A stretch of DNA of 64,000 nt from Catalinimonas alkaloidigena. Lineage in GTDB: Bacteria; Bacteroidota; Bacteroidia; Cytophagales; Flexibacteraceae. The stretch's first letter is position 1; each line of letters begins with the position of its first letter. Shown piece by piece: positions 52,177 through 61,343 of this stretch. Position numbers and translations under genes: made by a program. The stretch is taken from contig NZ_FNFO01000001.1 of NCBI RefSeq assembly GCF_900100765.1, forward strand, positions 682,001 to 746,000, written 5' to 3'. A model generated the notes under the pieces. It searched no databases, was not told the DNA's origin, and was given only the letters and a program-made list of their open reading frames with translations.

Positions 52177-53520
52177 TCAATGGCCAGCATACACCCCTTC
52201 CAGTTCCTCCAGGGTCTTGCCTTTGGTTTCGCGGACGTTCCGACGAACGAAGAAAAAGCCCAGCAGGCAGATGGCCGCGTACAGGTAAAACGGCCCGTAA
52301 GTGCCCAGCCATTCGGCCAGGATGGGGAAGGTGAACACGAGCACGAAGTAGGAACCCCACAGCGACACGATGGCCACAGAAGTGGCTATCCCGCGCAGGT
52401 GGTTCGGAAAGATTTCGGAGATCAGCACCCAGGTTACGGGCGCGAGCGTAGTGGCGTAGAGCGCAATGGCCGCCAGCACCGACAGAGAGACCAGCCCCGA
52501 GGCTGCCTGCAGTTGCAACAGCGATGCCAGCACCACGTAGAGCACCGCCAGCCCCCCGGCCCCCGCCAGCATGAGCGGTCGCCGCCCGACGCGGTCCACC
52601 AGGCCCATCGCCAGCAGCGTAAAGCAGAGGTTCACGATGCCGATCGCGACCGTTTCGAACAACTGCCGGTCGAGGCTGGCCCCGACGGCTTCGAAAATGG
52701 TGGAGGTGTAGTTGAACACCACGTTGATGCCGCTGAGCTGCTGGAACACGGCCAGCCCGATGCCGACCGCCACCGCCGGACGAACGCTCTTTTCCCACAC
52801 CGCCGCAAACGATACGTTCGGCGCACTGTGGGCCGTTCGGTGGATGTCGCGCAAGGTATCTTCCACAAACTGGGTGTCGCCGAGTTTCCGCAGGAGGGTG
52901 CGGGCCTGCGTTTCGCGACCCACCATCAGTAGCCAGCGCGGGCTTTCGGGCAGCCAGAGTACCCCGAGCAGAAACAGCGACGCCGGGGCGGCTCCCAGGC
53001 CGAACATCCACCGCCAGGCGTCGGGTCCGCTGTCGGCAAGCAGGTAATTGACGAGGTTGGTGACCAGAATGCCGATCACAATGGTGAGCTGGTTGATCGC
53101 CACGTTACGACCCCGCACAGACGCGGGCGACACTTCGGCGATATAGAGCGGGCTGAGCATCGAGGCCATCCCGACGCCAATGCCCGCCACAAAGCGCGCA
53201 CTTACGAACAGGCCTAGACTGGTCGAAAAGGCCATGCCCAGCGAGGAAACGGCGAAGATGGCGGCGGCGGTCAGCAATCCCGGACGGCGTCCGTAACGGT
53301 CGGCCAGCCCCCCGGCGACCACGCACCCGAGCATGCACCCCAGCGCCAGTGATCCGGTCAGAAATCCTTCCCACCAGGCGTTCAGGCCGAACTCCGGCCG
53401 CAGAAACGGTAGCGCCCCGGCAATGACGGCGAAGTCGAAGCCGAACAGGTAGCCGCCCAGTGCCGAGATGAAAGAAATGCCCAGAATGTAGCGGTGGTGT
53501 GAAGCGTGAGAGTCGGTCAT
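52177..53520 (-). CDS. MFS sugar porter
   Basis: A 447-residue, 12-segment transporter of the sugar-porter family: N-terminal GGYLFGFDFAVIAGALPFL, loop DRYGRRPGLL between segments 2 and 3, the marker PESPRWLLMVGRE after segment 6, QQLSGINVVFNYT in segment 7 (sugar-binding Gln/Asn), and GLVDRVGRRPLML. It would import a hexose or pentose by H+ symport. Second gene of the GH35 operon (42 bases after GH35, 70 bases before DUF5107). The substrate is inferred from the operon: galactose or a galactoside, not from sequence. Confidence 0.93.
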   Translation of the reverse strand: MTDSHASHHRYILGISFISALGGYLFGFDFAVIAGALPFLRPEFGLNAWWEGFLTGSLALGCMLGCVVAGGLADRYGRRPGLLTAAAIFAVSSLGMAFSTSLGLFVSARFVAGIGVGMASMLSPLYIAEVSPASVRGRNVAINQLTIVIGILVTNLVNYLLADSGPDAWRWMFGLGAAPASLFLLGVLWLPESPRWLLMVGRETQARTLLRKLGDTQFVEDTLRDIHRTAHSAPNVSFAAVWEKSVRPAVAVGIGLAVFQQLSGINVVFNYTSTIFEAVGASLDRQLFETVAIGIVNLCFTLLAMGLVDRVGRRPLMLAGAGGLAVLYVVLASLLQLQAASGLVSLSVLAAIALYATTLAPVTWVLISEIFPNHLRGIATSVAIVSLWGSYFVLVFTFPILAEWLGTYGPFYLYAAICLLGFFFVRRNVRETKGKTLEELEGVYAGH

Positions 53521-53562
53521 ATAAACAAAGAAGTCGTGTGGTGGAGGGCTGAACGGTTAAGG

Positions 53563-55998
53563 TTATTGCCAATGGAAAAAGGCGGCATACTCTGGAACAA
53601 AGTCTATCTTTTTGATTTCCAGGACACTCGTCGCCTCTGAGAAGTCGGGCAACGCTGCCTCCGACAAATCGGTCAAATAAGCATACTCTTTGCGGATCGG
53701 ATGAAAAAACAAGGTCATGTCCTGTTGCTGCAAGGGGGCTTTAAACCTCCGCAGTCCCATTTCCCAGGGCGGTCCGTAGTAGAAATGATCGGCGACGAGT
53801 TGTCCGTTGACAAAAGCCATTGCGCGGTCGCCAGTGTAGTGGATCTGCAGGAACACGTCATGGAGCCCTTGCCACCCGGAAGGAGCAGAAAGCGTGTATT
53901 TGTTCGGCGTTACTTGTTCGACGTGGACGTCCGGCGTAATCTCCCGAAAGCGCAACTGGAAGGCCGAGAGTAGTTTAGACGGAGACCGCATGTTTTCAAG
54001 GGTCGCACCCGTGACCTGCACAGGAGTTTTTACCGTGGGATACACCAGCACCTGCGCGAGGGGAGTGCCCAGGCTGAGTAGCTGCCAACCGGTGTCCTGT
54101 TCCAACAAAGTGCTTTCCGAAAAAAGGAGATGCTCGTCGTGGCTCTTCCAGGCCTGTAACGCCAGCGCGCGGGGGAGGACCAGGAAGTTTTTTCCTTCCA
54201 GTTGAAACCGAAAGATTTCATCGGCCGGTCCCCTAACCGTAACGGAGCCGTTTTGGGTTGTGGCCCGGCAATTTTCGGTCTTTACGGAGGGCGAACCGGC
54301 GAATACCAGTTCCGGAGGCAGACCCTCGTGCGAGAAAAAAACATAGTGCGCTTGTCCCTCGGGCCGGAGGATTGTGAGCGGTTGTACCGTAGCCGTACGG
54401 AGCAGCGTCCCTTCCAGGTTCAACAAGAAAGGCAAGATCGCACTCGTGCCGCTTGGTAGGGTGAACGTGCCCCGCTCCGGAAGTTGGATAGCCGCATCGG
54501 GTAGTTGCAGGCGGAGTTGCAGGCCGGACAGGTCGTGCGTGGCCACATGGTCCTGAAAATTATTCAGAAAAATAAAACCGGCGTGTTGATCGGTGCGCAC
54601 CGCGTAACGGAGCGTTTCTGTATCGGTCGGGGTAAGAGAGGCATGGTTCGCGGGCAGGTACGTCGTCATGGGCGCGAGCCGGTCGCCGTAACTTTCCAGG
54701 AACAGGTGGAGCAGGCGGAGGCTGTGGTAGTGCGGGCGCAGTTGGCCGTATTCCCCGATGGGGGCCTGAAAATCATAACTGATCTTCGGGAGTCCGCCTA
54801 TTTCTTCGCTGAAATACTTCCCATCCCGGCTGGGTGTCGAACCCCCGTGGTACATGTAGTAACCGATGCCGTTGGACCCGCTGCCCAACGTGCGGACGAT
54901 GAGGGGCTCCAGCGATTCGGGCAGCACGGTCGGGCGGCGACGGGTCGTGATCTGGATGCCACTGCCTAACTCGGCCGGGATGGACGGGTACAAGGTCGTT
55001 TCGTAGCTGACCGGCGAATAGTCGGGTTGCCGACGGATGTCTTTGAACAAGTAAAAAGGGGAGGGGGCGGGAGGAGCCCAGGTAGGGTAGACATAACCCG
55101 CCGTCACGGGAAGAGAACCCCGCGGGACAATGGCGGCATTGCCCCAGCCCGTTGCCGTGTAGAGCGGCACATCAAGGCCTTTCGCGTAGGCAATCTTTTT
55201 CAGGTTCACCATGTGATCTTGCCCGTACGCCTCGTTTTCGTTGGCGATGTGGCTGACACTGACGCCCGCGTGCGTCACCTGTTCGTCGCGGGCGGCCACG
55301 GTGTATTCGGGAGCGGTGCCGGGATAGGACAACTCCCATTGCGCCGCTGAATGCTGAAACTCGTTTTCCAACTGGACGCCGATCACGTGCCCACCGTCCT
55401 TGTACAACAAGCCTTGCAGTTGGTGGGCGATCTGTCCGTATAATCGCTCCACATAGGCTACATAACCCGGGTCGTTCGAACGCACCTCAAAGGGACGACC
55501 GTAGAGCCAATCGGGTAAGCCACCGTTGCGCATTTCCCCGTGGGCAAAGGGTCCTAGCCGAACGATCGTATACAGGTGATGCTTCGCACAGAGTTGGAGG
55601 AAACGCCGCAGATCGAGGTTGCCTTGCCAATCGAACTCCCCTTCGGTGTACTCATGGAGATTCCAGAAGACATACGTGGCAATGACGTTGATGCCACCCG
55701 CTTTCATTTTCAGAATTGACTCCTCCCAAAAATCTGCCGGATAGCGGGCGTAATGAAATTCACCGACGATCGGCACGAACGGCACCTGATTCAGTTCCAC
55801 ATACTGGCTGTTCACCAACAGGCTATCCCCCTGCGGAGTATGCCCTCCCAACATCAGATGTCCGCGCTTGAGTGCTTCCGGGGGGGGCGATAAATCAATG
55901 TCATGTACCTGCTGCGCCCGGAGAGATGTAAACGCCAGCCCTACCAGACTTGTCCAGAGAAAACGTTGGAAGTGGTGGCCGATCATGGTTGCATGCAT
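53563..55998 (-). CDS. GH35 beta-galactosidase
   Basis: An 811-residue glycosidase with a signal peptide (about 1-29, ending LRAQ); an in-frame ATG at 55986 is a second possible start. Catalytic residues by family: acid/base Glu213 in GVQLENEF and nucleophile Glu343 in YPSIPAELGSG. Other marks: GEFHYARYPADFWEESILKMKAGGINVIATYVFWNLHE and RLGPFAHGEMRNGGLPDWL. The C-terminal 450 residues contain beta-sandwich domains with late WEMGLRRFKAP. It likely acts in the periplasm on a beta-galactoside whose sugars enter by the porter. First gene of the operon. Confidence 0.93.
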   Translation of the reverse strand: MHATMIGHHFQRFLWTSLVGLAFTSLRAQQVHDIDLSPPPEALKRGHLMLGGHTPQGDSLLVNSQYVELNQVPFVPIVGEFHYARYPADFWEESILKMKAGGINVIATYVFWNLHEYTEGEFDWQGNLDLRRFLQLCAKHHLYTIVRLGPFAHGEMRNGGLPDWLYGRPFEVRSNDPGYVAYVERLYGQIAHQLQGLLYKDGGHVIGVQLENEFQHSAAQWELSYPGTAPEYTVAARDEQVTHAGVSVSHIANENEAYGQDHMVNLKKIAYAKGLDVPLYTATGWGNAAIVPRGSLPVTAGYVYPTWAPPAPSPFYLFKDIRRQPDYSPVSYETTLYPSIPAELGSGIQITTRRRPTVLPESLEPLIVRTLGSGSNGIGYYMYHGGSTPSRDGKYFSEEIGGLPKISYDFQAPIGEYGQLRPHYHSLRLLHLFLESYGDRLAPMTTYLPANHASLTPTDTETLRYAVRTDQHAGFIFLNNFQDHVATHDLSGLQLRLQLPDAAIQLPERGTFTLPSGTSAILPFLLNLEGTLLRTATVQPLTILRPEGQAHYVFFSHEGLPPELVFAGSPSVKTENCRATTQNGSVTVRGPADEIFRFQLEGKNFLVLPRALALQAWKSHDEHLLFSESTLLEQDTGWQLLSLGTPLAQVLVYPTVKTPVQVTGATLENMRSPSKLLSAFQLRFREITPDVHVEQVTPNKYTLSAPSGWQGLHDVFLQIHYTGDRAMAFVNGQLVADHFYYGPPWEMGLRRFKAPLQQQDMTLFFHPIRKEYAYLTDLSEAALPDFSEATSVLEIKKIDFVPEYAAFFHWQ

Positions 55999-56634
55999 GG
56001 GTGAAAAGTAGTTGCGTGTGGAGGTGAAATACTTCGTGGTGAAAGGACCTTTCGCACGCTTAGCTTAAATCGGAATGATTGTGATGAAAAGCTGACTGGA
56101 TCTGAAATACAAAAATTTAAATCCTGACGCAAAAAGGGAATGGCGAATCTTATGGCTATGATGGATTATATTATGGTAGGCGTAGAGGGGTGAACGGCTG
56201 CCGGGGGGCGGGGGGCGCGTATCAGCACTGTGCGGGAAGGCGTTGGGGGCTGTTTGAGTCCCTACTTCATCCGGAGAATCAAGCCGTAACGTGCTTTTAA
56301 CCTGATTCCTATTCATCTATAGAAAGGGGAGCCTCTTCTGTTGTCGGAGCGAAACGCTGGCAGGGCCGACAAAGGTATGGGGCGGTAGGAGTGGCCTGGG
56401 CTGGACGTATTTACGCCCGGCGTACGTTCGAGCGAGGGTACGCTCATTTGAGGTATAGTGCTGATAATCAGCAGATAAGGCTTGGTGTGATTGAGATTGG
56501 ACTATGCAAACAAGAGGTGTGTGGTTGATGCGGCGTAAGATAGTCCATCCTAAAACGACTTTTGTCCATTCCATTTGCGTGGGAATTCCGTGTAATTGCA
56601 ATCCTCAGTGAAGTTCGAACGAACACCCTACCCT
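55999..56634. other. Divergent promoter region of GH35 operon and Sus operon
   Basis: These 636 bases separate the GH35 start (55998, minus) from the SusC start (56635, plus). No convincing gene. Near 56525-56543 is TTGATGCGGCGTAAGATAG, close to a sequence ahead of the SDR gene at 26160-26177. The bases near the SusC start contain no exact TAnnTTTG box. Confidence 0.5.
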
Positions 56635-59600
56635 ATGAAAAACCACCACAACTACCTTTTCCTTCTGCTCTTCTGGTGCTGCGGGTTGGCTGCGACGACA
56701 GGTTACAGCCAAAGCCGCATCTCGGGGACTGTCAAAACGATTGAGGGCGATCCGTTGCCCGGCGTTAACGTCCTGATCAAAGGCACCTCCCAGGGCACCA
56801 CGACTGACCTGAATGGCACCTACACGCTGAGTGCCCCCTCCAACACAACGCTCATTTTCAGTTTCATCGGCTACCTCAATCAGGAAGTAAGCGTTGGCAA
56901 CCGCAGCACCGTCGACGTTACGCTGGAAGAAGACATCCAGAACCTGGAACAGGTCGTCGTTGTGGGCTACGGCACGGTAAAAAAGAGTGATCTGACCGGC
57001 TCGGTCGCTTCCGTCAAGGCGGCGTCGTTCAAGGACATTCCCGTCACGACCGTCGACCAGGCCTTGCAGGGCCGGGCGGCAGGGGTACAGATTACCCAGG
57101 CTTCGGCTGCGCCGGGCGGTGGGTTGTCCGTACGGGTGCGGGGGGCCAACTCCCTCATCAGCGGCAGCGAACCGCTGTACGTCATCGATGGGCTGCCCAT
57201 CTACCCCGACAACGGCAGTTTCGGCACGGGCGGCAACCGCCAGCCCACCAACGCCCTGGCCTCCATCAACCCGAACGACATCGAGTCGATCGAAGTGTTA
57301 AAGGATGCGTCGGCTACCTCGATCTACGGGTCGCGCGGTGCCAACGGCGTGGTGCTGATCACCACCAAACGCGGCAAGGAAGGCAGCACGAACGTGACGT
57401 TCGAGAACTCGTATTCGATTCAGACCCTCGCGCGCAACATCGACGTGCTCAGTGCCTCCGACTACGCGCGCTACCTGAATACGCTGGACGTGAGCCAGGG
57501 CGGCAGCCCCCGGTATACCGACGCGCAGGTGGCCTCTTTCGGGCAGGGTACCAACTGGATGGATGAAATTCTCCGCCAAGGCAGCATCTGGAACAACCAG
57601 CTGACGGTGACGGGCGGCAACACCAACGCGCGCTACGCCGTGATGGGCAACTACCAGAACAACCAGGGGCTGATCGAGAACACCTACTTCAAGCGCTACA
57701 GCCTGCGCATGAACCTCGACAACGACCTCCTGAACGGACGCGCCACGCTGAGCAACAGTTGGTCGCTGGCCCGCACGACGGGGAACAACGTGCCGACCGA
57801 CCGGGGTGGGCCGGGGGGGATCATCATCACCGCCCTGGGGCTGGACCCCACCGTGCCCGTCTATGACGAAAACGGCAACTACAACTACCCGTTGTACGAC
57901 GGTCGGTTCACGATCAACCCGGTGGCCGAAGCCAAAGAGGGCGTCGACCGCGACGCCACCAACCGCTTTTTCGGTACCTCGGCACTGACCATCAACCTGA
58001 CGAAAGACCTGAAGTTTCGGACCAGCGTCGGCGCGGACCTGCTCAACGCGACCCGCAACACGTTCTACAACAGCAAAACCCGGCTCGGGCGGCAGTACGG
58101 GCGGGAGTTGCAGCGCTTCGACCGGAACCTGGTCAACATCCTGAACGAAAACATCCTGACCTACGGCAAGTCGTTCGGAGAGAGCAACCTGGAAGTGACC
58201 GTGGGCTACACCTACCAGAAAGAAAACAACGTTTCGGCGTTCCAGAGCGTCCGCGGGCTGGACTCCGACGATTTCATGTCGCTGAACTTCCAGAACGGCA
58301 CCAGCCCGCAGATCGGCAGTTCGTCGCGCATCGGCTGGGTGCTGAAGTCGTTCCTGGGCCGCGTCAACTACAACTTCCGCGACCGTTACCTGCTGACCCT
58401 GACGGCGCGGCGCGACGGCTCCTCCAAGTTCGGACTGGAAAAATGGGCGACGTTCCCCTCGGCGGCGTTGGGCTGGCGGGTCGTGAACGAGCGCTTCTTC
58501 GAGTCCTCGGGGCTCGACAACGTGTTCGACGAACTCAAAGTGCGGCTGAGCTACGGTGTGACGGGGAATTCGCAAATTCCGGCGTACCAGTCGTCGTCGG
58601 ACCTGAGCCCGCGTTACTACATCTTCAACAACCAGCTGGTGTCGGGCTACGCCGCGACGCGTCTGCCGAACCCCGGCCTGAAGTGGGAACAGACGGGCAT
58701 GTTTAATGCGGGGTTGGACATGGGCTTTCTGCGCAACCGCCTGAGCGTTTCGGTCGACTACTTCCGGAACCGCACCACCGACCTGCTGCTGTACGTCTCC
58801 ATTCCGCAGAGCACCGGTTTCGGTACCATCCTGAAAAACACCGGCTCGCTCACCAACAAAGGGCTGGAAGTAGCGGTGGATGGCAAAGTGGTAGCGACCG
58901 ACAAGTTTAGCTGGGACCTGAGTGCCAACGTATCCATCCTGCGGAACCGCATCGAAGACCTGGGCAGCAGCACGCCTTTCTTCGCCAGCAGCCCCAGCGG
59001 TCACCTCGGCATCGACGGAAGCTGGGTAGAAGCCGGGTATCCCATCGGCATCTGGCGCGGCTACCATTACATCGGCGTGGACGAGGGCGGCAACCCTCAG
59101 TACGAAGACCTGAACGACGATGGGGCCTACACCGCCGACGATTACAAGATCATCGGGAACCCGAACCCCAACTTCATCTGGGGGCTGAACTCCACGGTAC
59201 GGTACGGCGGGTTCGACCTGGTGGTGTTCCTCCGGGGAGTGCAGGGCAACGACGTACGGAACCTGCAACAGTCGGAAATCGGCGATGGGGCGCAGAAAAT
59301 CAACCAGATCGCCAACATCCTGACCGACTCCTGGACGCCCAACAACCCGAATGCCTCCCGACCGGCCGCCGATGCCAAGCGCGACTTTGCTTCGTTCCGC
59401 CGCTCGTCGTTCTTCATCGAAGACGGGTCGTTTATCCGCCTGCAGAACATCGCGCTGGGCTACAACCTGCCGGCTTCCAAAGTGTTCCGCACCGTTCGGC
59501 TCTACGTCAGCGCCCAGAACCTGTTCGTCATCACCAAGTACACCGGCTTCGATCCGGAAGTCAACAACCAGGGACAGAACAACCTGAACCGCGGCGACGA

Positions 59601-59658
59601 CTACGATGCGTACCCGCGCGCCCGTACGTTCACCGCCGGCTTTAACCTGGGATTCTAA
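56635..59658 (+). CDS. SusC/RagA-family TonB-linked outer membrane receptor
   Basis: A 1007-residue protein from ATG at 56635 with a Sec signal (about 1-25). N-terminal CarboxypepD_reg-like domain (RISGTVKTIEGDPLPGVNVLIKG), then a TonB-box and plug (LEQVVVVGYGTVKKSDLTGSVASV, TTVDQALQGRAAGVQITQ, VLKDASATSIYGSRGANGVVLITTKRG), and a C-terminal beta-barrel with the aromatic end TFTAGFNLGF. It imports oligosaccharides or peptides captured by SusD-type partners. SusD follows 18 bases later. The ligand is not visible; it may be the same glycan handled by the GH35 or CE15 enzymes. Confidence 0.95.
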   Translation: MKNHHNYLFLLLFWCCGLAATTGYSQSRISGTVKTIEGDPLPGVNVLIKGTSQGTTTDLNGTYTLSAPSNTTLIFSFIGYLNQEVSVGNRSTVDVTLEEDIQNLEQVVVVGYGTVKKSDLTGSVASVKAASFKDIPVTTVDQALQGRAAGVQITQASAAPGGGLSVRVRGANSLISGSEPLYVIDGLPIYPDNGSFGTGGNRQPTNALASINPNDIESIEVLKDASATSIYGSRGANGVVLITTKRGKEGSTNVTFENSYSIQTLARNIDVLSASDYARYLNTLDVSQGGSPRYTDAQVASFGQGTNWMDEILRQGSIWNNQLTVTGGNTNARYAVMGNYQNNQGLIENTYFKRYSLRMNLDNDLLNGRATLSNSWSLARTTGNNVPTDRGGPGGIIITALGLDPTVPVYDENGNYNYPLYDGRFTINPVAEAKEGVDRDATNRFFGTSALTINLTKDLKFRTSVGADLLNATRNTFYNSKTRLGRQYGRELQRFDRNLVNILNENILTYGKSFGESNLEVTVGYTYQKENNVSAFQSVRGLDSDDFMSLNFQNGTSPQIGSSSRIGWVLKSFLGRVNYNFRDRYLLTLTARRDGSSKFGLEKWATFPSAALGWRVVNERFFESSGLDNVFDELKVRLSYGVTGNSQIPAYQSSSDLSPRYYIFNNQLVSGYAATRLPNPGLKWEQTGMFNAGLDMGFLRNRLSVSVDYFRNRTTDLLLYVSIPQSTGFGTILKNTGSLTNKGLEVAVDGKVVATDKFSWDLSANVSILRNRIEDLGSSTPFFASSPSGHLGIDGSWVEAGYPIGIWRGYHYIGVDEGGNPQYEDLNDDGAYTADDYKIIGNPNPNFIWGLNSTVRYGGFDLVVFLRGVQGNDVRNLQQSEIGDGAQKINQIANILTDSWTPNNPNASRPAADAKRDFASFRRSSFFIEDGSFIRLQNIALGYNLPASKVFRTVRLYVSAQNLFVITKYTGFDPEVNNQGQNNLNRGDDYDAYPRARTFTAGFNLGF

Positions 59659-59676
59659 CCTCCACCCTCCATGATT

Positions 59677-61269
59677 ATGAAAACCACCTATACTTCTCTT
59701 CTCCGCATCTCCCGCTGGCCACTGGTGCTCGCCCTGGGCCTGTCGCTGGGCTGTTCGGACCTGGAAGAGACGCCTGACTTCATCAACCCCAACACGTTCT
59801 ACAGTTCGGCCACGGAACTGGAGCTAGGCGTAAATGCGATCTACGACGACCTGACCATGGGCAGCGGCGACTGGTTCAACCTGTTTTACAACCGTTACGT
59901 GTTTGAGTGCCTCGTCGGCTACCAGGTCGGCTGGGAAAAGCAGCCCCTGCAGTACAACCTCGGGAACGTCACGGCACAGGACGACGTGATCGAAGCCTAC
60001 TGGGGCCAGTGCTACCGCTCCATCTACCGGGCCAACGCCATCCTGGAAACCGCCGACAAAATCGACGACCCTACCAACGCGGACCGCATTGCGCGCCTGA
60101 AGGGTGAGGCCTACTTTCTGCGGGCGTTTTACTACTACGGCCTGTTGAGCTATTTCGACAACGTGCCGCTGACCACCACGGCGTCCAGCGACCTGAGCAG
60201 CCTGCCGACGAACAGCGGCGGCACGCGGGCCATCCTCGACCAGATCTACCAGGATTGCCAGGCGGCCGCGGCCGTGTTGCCGACCGAATACACCGGGGCG
60301 AACCTGGGCCGCGCTACCCAGTGGGCTGCCAAAACGCTGTTGATGAAAGCGCAACTGTGGGACGGCAAATGGGCCGAAGCGAAGGCCACTGCCGACGACA
60401 TCGTGACCAACAGCGGCCTGACGCTCTACGAAGATTTCAGCTACAACTTCGACGTGGCGCACGAGAACATGGGCGAGCGCATTTTCGAAGGGCAGGTCTC
60501 GGCGGCCGCCAACGCCAACGAGTACAACAACCACTCGGCGCACTTCAACCCCGAAGACCTGCCGACCGACCTGGGTGGGGCGGGCTGGAGCTGGCTGAGC
60601 GCCACGCAGGATTTCCGGGCGAGCTATGACGAGAACGACAAGCGCCTCGCCGGGACGTTCCTGGACGAATACCCCACCGGCCGCACCGCCAAAGATGCAG
60701 ACGGCAATTACCCCATCGTCCACTGGAGCGCCGACGCGCCCTACAACCTCTCGCGGTTCGGGGGCATCGTCGATCCCAATGCCAACCCGAACAATCCGGA
60801 CGAGCTGGTGTTCGGCAAAGCGTGGTCGGCCAAGCTGACCGAAATTCAGCCGGGTGGGGCGTGGACCTCGACCGAGCGCAACACCATCTACCTGCGTTAT
60901 GCCGACGTGTTGTTGGGCCACTCGGAAGCCTGCAACGAAAGTGGCACGGGCGATCCTTACCTGGGCATCAACCAGGTGCGCCGCCGGGCCGGACTGCCCG
61001 AGTTGAGCGGCTTGTCGCAGGAGAGCCTGCGCGATGCCATCGTGCACGAACGGATGCAGGAGTTTGCCTTCGAGCAGGTGATGTACCCGGAACTGCGCCG
61101 CAAGAGCACGTTCGGCGGCTCGCCCGATTACCTGGGAGATTACATCCGGCATTTCGCGACGCTTTACGGCGTGAACCGCCAGCCCAAAGCGAAAGACTAC
61201 GTGCTGCCCATTCCGCTGAAGGAAATCCTGGGCAACGCGAACGTAAGCCAGAACCCGCAGTGGCAGTAA
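59677..61269 (+). CDS. SusD/RagB-family nutrient-binding lipoprotein
   Basis: A 530-residue lipoprotein from ATG at 59677 (an ATG at 59671 adds two residues). Lipobox LGLSLGC then Asp/Glu-rich start (SDLEETPDF). SusD features: FINPNTFYSSATELELGVNAIYDDL, YRSIYRANAILE, LKGEAYFLRAFYYYGLLSYFDNVPL, the late YLRYADVLLGHSEACNE and LRDAIVHERMQEFAFE. Helical TPR-like core with loops that bind ligand. Forms a lid over the SusC barrel. Directly downstream of SusC; a hairpin separates it from the next gene. Confidence 0.95.
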   Translation: MKTTYTSLLRISRWPLVLALGLSLGCSDLEETPDFINPNTFYSSATELELGVNAIYDDLTMGSGDWFNLFYNRYVFECLVGYQVGWEKQPLQYNLGNVTAQDDVIEAYWGQCYRSIYRANAILETADKIDDPTNADRIARLKGEAYFLRAFYYYGLLSYFDNVPLTTTASSDLSSLPTNSGGTRAILDQIYQDCQAAAAVLPTEYTGANLGRATQWAAKTLLMKAQLWDGKWAEAKATADDIVTNSGLTLYEDFSYNFDVAHENMGERIFEGQVSAAANANEYNNHSAHFNPEDLPTDLGGAGWSWLSATQDFRASYDENDKRLAGTFLDEYPTGRTAKDADGNYPIVHWSADAPYNLSRFGGIVDPNANPNNPDELVFGKAWSAKLTEIQPGGAWTSTERNTIYLRYADVLLGHSEACNESGTGDPYLGINQVRRRAGLPELSGLSQESLRDAIVHERMQEFAFEQVMYPELRRKSTFGGSPDYLGDYIRHFATLYGVNRQPKAKDYVLPIPLKEILGNANVSQNPQWQ

Positions 61270-61300
61270 AAACTTCATGCGTTTGAGAATAGGATCATAG

Positions 61301-61330
61301 AAAAAGGCCATCTTTCACGGTGGCCTTTTT
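61301..61330 (+). terminator. Terminator or attenuator after susD
   Basis: AAAAAGGCCA (61301-61310) and TGGCCTTTTT (61321-61330) form a perfect 10-bp stem with a 10-base loop, and T residues end the right arm. The next gene starts 14 bases later in the same direction, so it may be a partial terminator. Confidence 0.8.
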
Positions 61331-61343
61331 CCTGACATCTCCC

